A DNA stretch of 64,000 bases from Duganella sp. BJB480 (GTDB taxonomy: Bacteria > Pseudomonadota > Gammaproteobacteria > Burkholderiales > Burkholderiaceae_D): NCBI GenBank assembly GCA_003416985.1, contig QVIN01000018.1, positions 1 through 64,000 of the forward strand. Reading direction: 5' to 3'. The notes under the pieces were generated by a model, which worked only from the letters and a program-made list of their open reading frames with translations, had not been told where the DNA came from and made no database searches. Positions 63,940-64,000 of the stretch are shown in pieces. A program made the position numbers and the translations under genes. The number at the start of each line of letters is the position of its first letter. The stretch's first letter is position 1.

Positions 63940-64000
63940 ATGAACGTCGAAGAGTTTTATCAGCACGCGCTGCAAGAGCGCAATTTCAAGGCCGATGCAG
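63940..64000 (+). CDS. zapE: Start of ZapE (AFG1-like ATPase), cut by window end
   Basis: Only the first 20 codons are inside the window (MNVEEFYQHALQERNFKADA). This N-terminus and the position after lpdA match the AFG1/ZapE cell-division ATPase gene that follows odhA–odhB–lpdA in many Burkholderiales. No diagnostic ATPase motif can be seen, so the call leans on gene order. Confidence 0.6.
   Translation, partial: MNVEEFYQHALQERNFKADA

Overview
The window reads as chromosome of a high-GC betaproteobacterium of the Burkholderiales, most likely family Oxalobacteraceae (Massilia/Duganella/Janthinobacterium group). The basis is the gene order mdh–gntR–sdhCDABE–gltA–odhA–odhB–lpdA–zapE, a DUF2863 protein, and a paired cyanophycin synthetase locus with its ABC/DUF1854 companion. 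The genus is an inference. All product names come from reading protein motifs by eye; no database search was run. LAYOUT. 1–2070: right end of an integrated element (tyrosine integrase, displaced 3' half of a tRNA-Pro(GGG), flanking tandem repeats that look like integrase arm sites). 2093–4174: a minus-strand operon for a Cyc2-like fused monoheme cytochrome–porin, a Tat-exported HiPIP and a small secreted protein, a candidate extracellular electron-transfer (possibly Fe(II)-oxidising) module. 4610–7912: a MacB/LolD-type ABC ATPase, its FtsX-like permease and a 38-residue membrane peptide. 7905–9546: small cytoplasmic protein, periplasmic binding protein, VOC protein. 9590–17498: a beta-glucoside/cellodextrin locus (sugar-binding protein, LacI regulator, GH1, exported GH3, MFS sugar:H+ symporter) with two LacI-type operators and a terminator inside the leader of the binding-protein gene. 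17659–21270: a probable frameshifted RAMA-like gene, oleate hydratase, a two-gene operon (40-aa basic protein plus 2TM protein), and a 2OG-Fe(II) oxygenase. CYANOPHYCIN. 21280–29057: DUF1854 protein and an ABC exporter with an N-terminal zinc ribbon, divergent from two tandem cyanophycin synthetases; the first has lost the Mur-ligase-type P-loop and the C-terminal lobe, the second is complete. The block ends in a perfect 41-bp inverted repeat that doubles as a terminator. 29266–39331: katA, patatin-like phospholipase, beta-propeller lipoprotein, LysR plus CoA-transferase pair, M14 carboxypeptidase, CYTH phosphatase, small membrane protein, DUF2863. TCA BLOCK. 39476–63866: acnA, an MliC-like protein, a CitE-like lyase and mdh leftward; gntR, sdhCDABE and gltA rightward; then odhA, odhB, a SHOCT–PspC protein and lpdA, with zapE cut by the window end. 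Together these encode citrate synthase, aconitase, 2-oxoglutarate dehydrogenase, succinate dehydrogenase and malate dehydrogenase. A block of about 6.3 kb of unrelated genes (DUF3857 transglutaminase-like protein, 4TM protein, two tiny ORFs, orphan BlaI, metallo-beta-lactamase fold protein with altered metal site, LysR, LRR–kinase fusion) separates gltA from odhA. The candidates most worth following are the Cyc2-like/HiPIP module, the cyanophycin ABC/DUF1854 system with its nested palindrome, and the attenuated leader of the sugar-binding gene.
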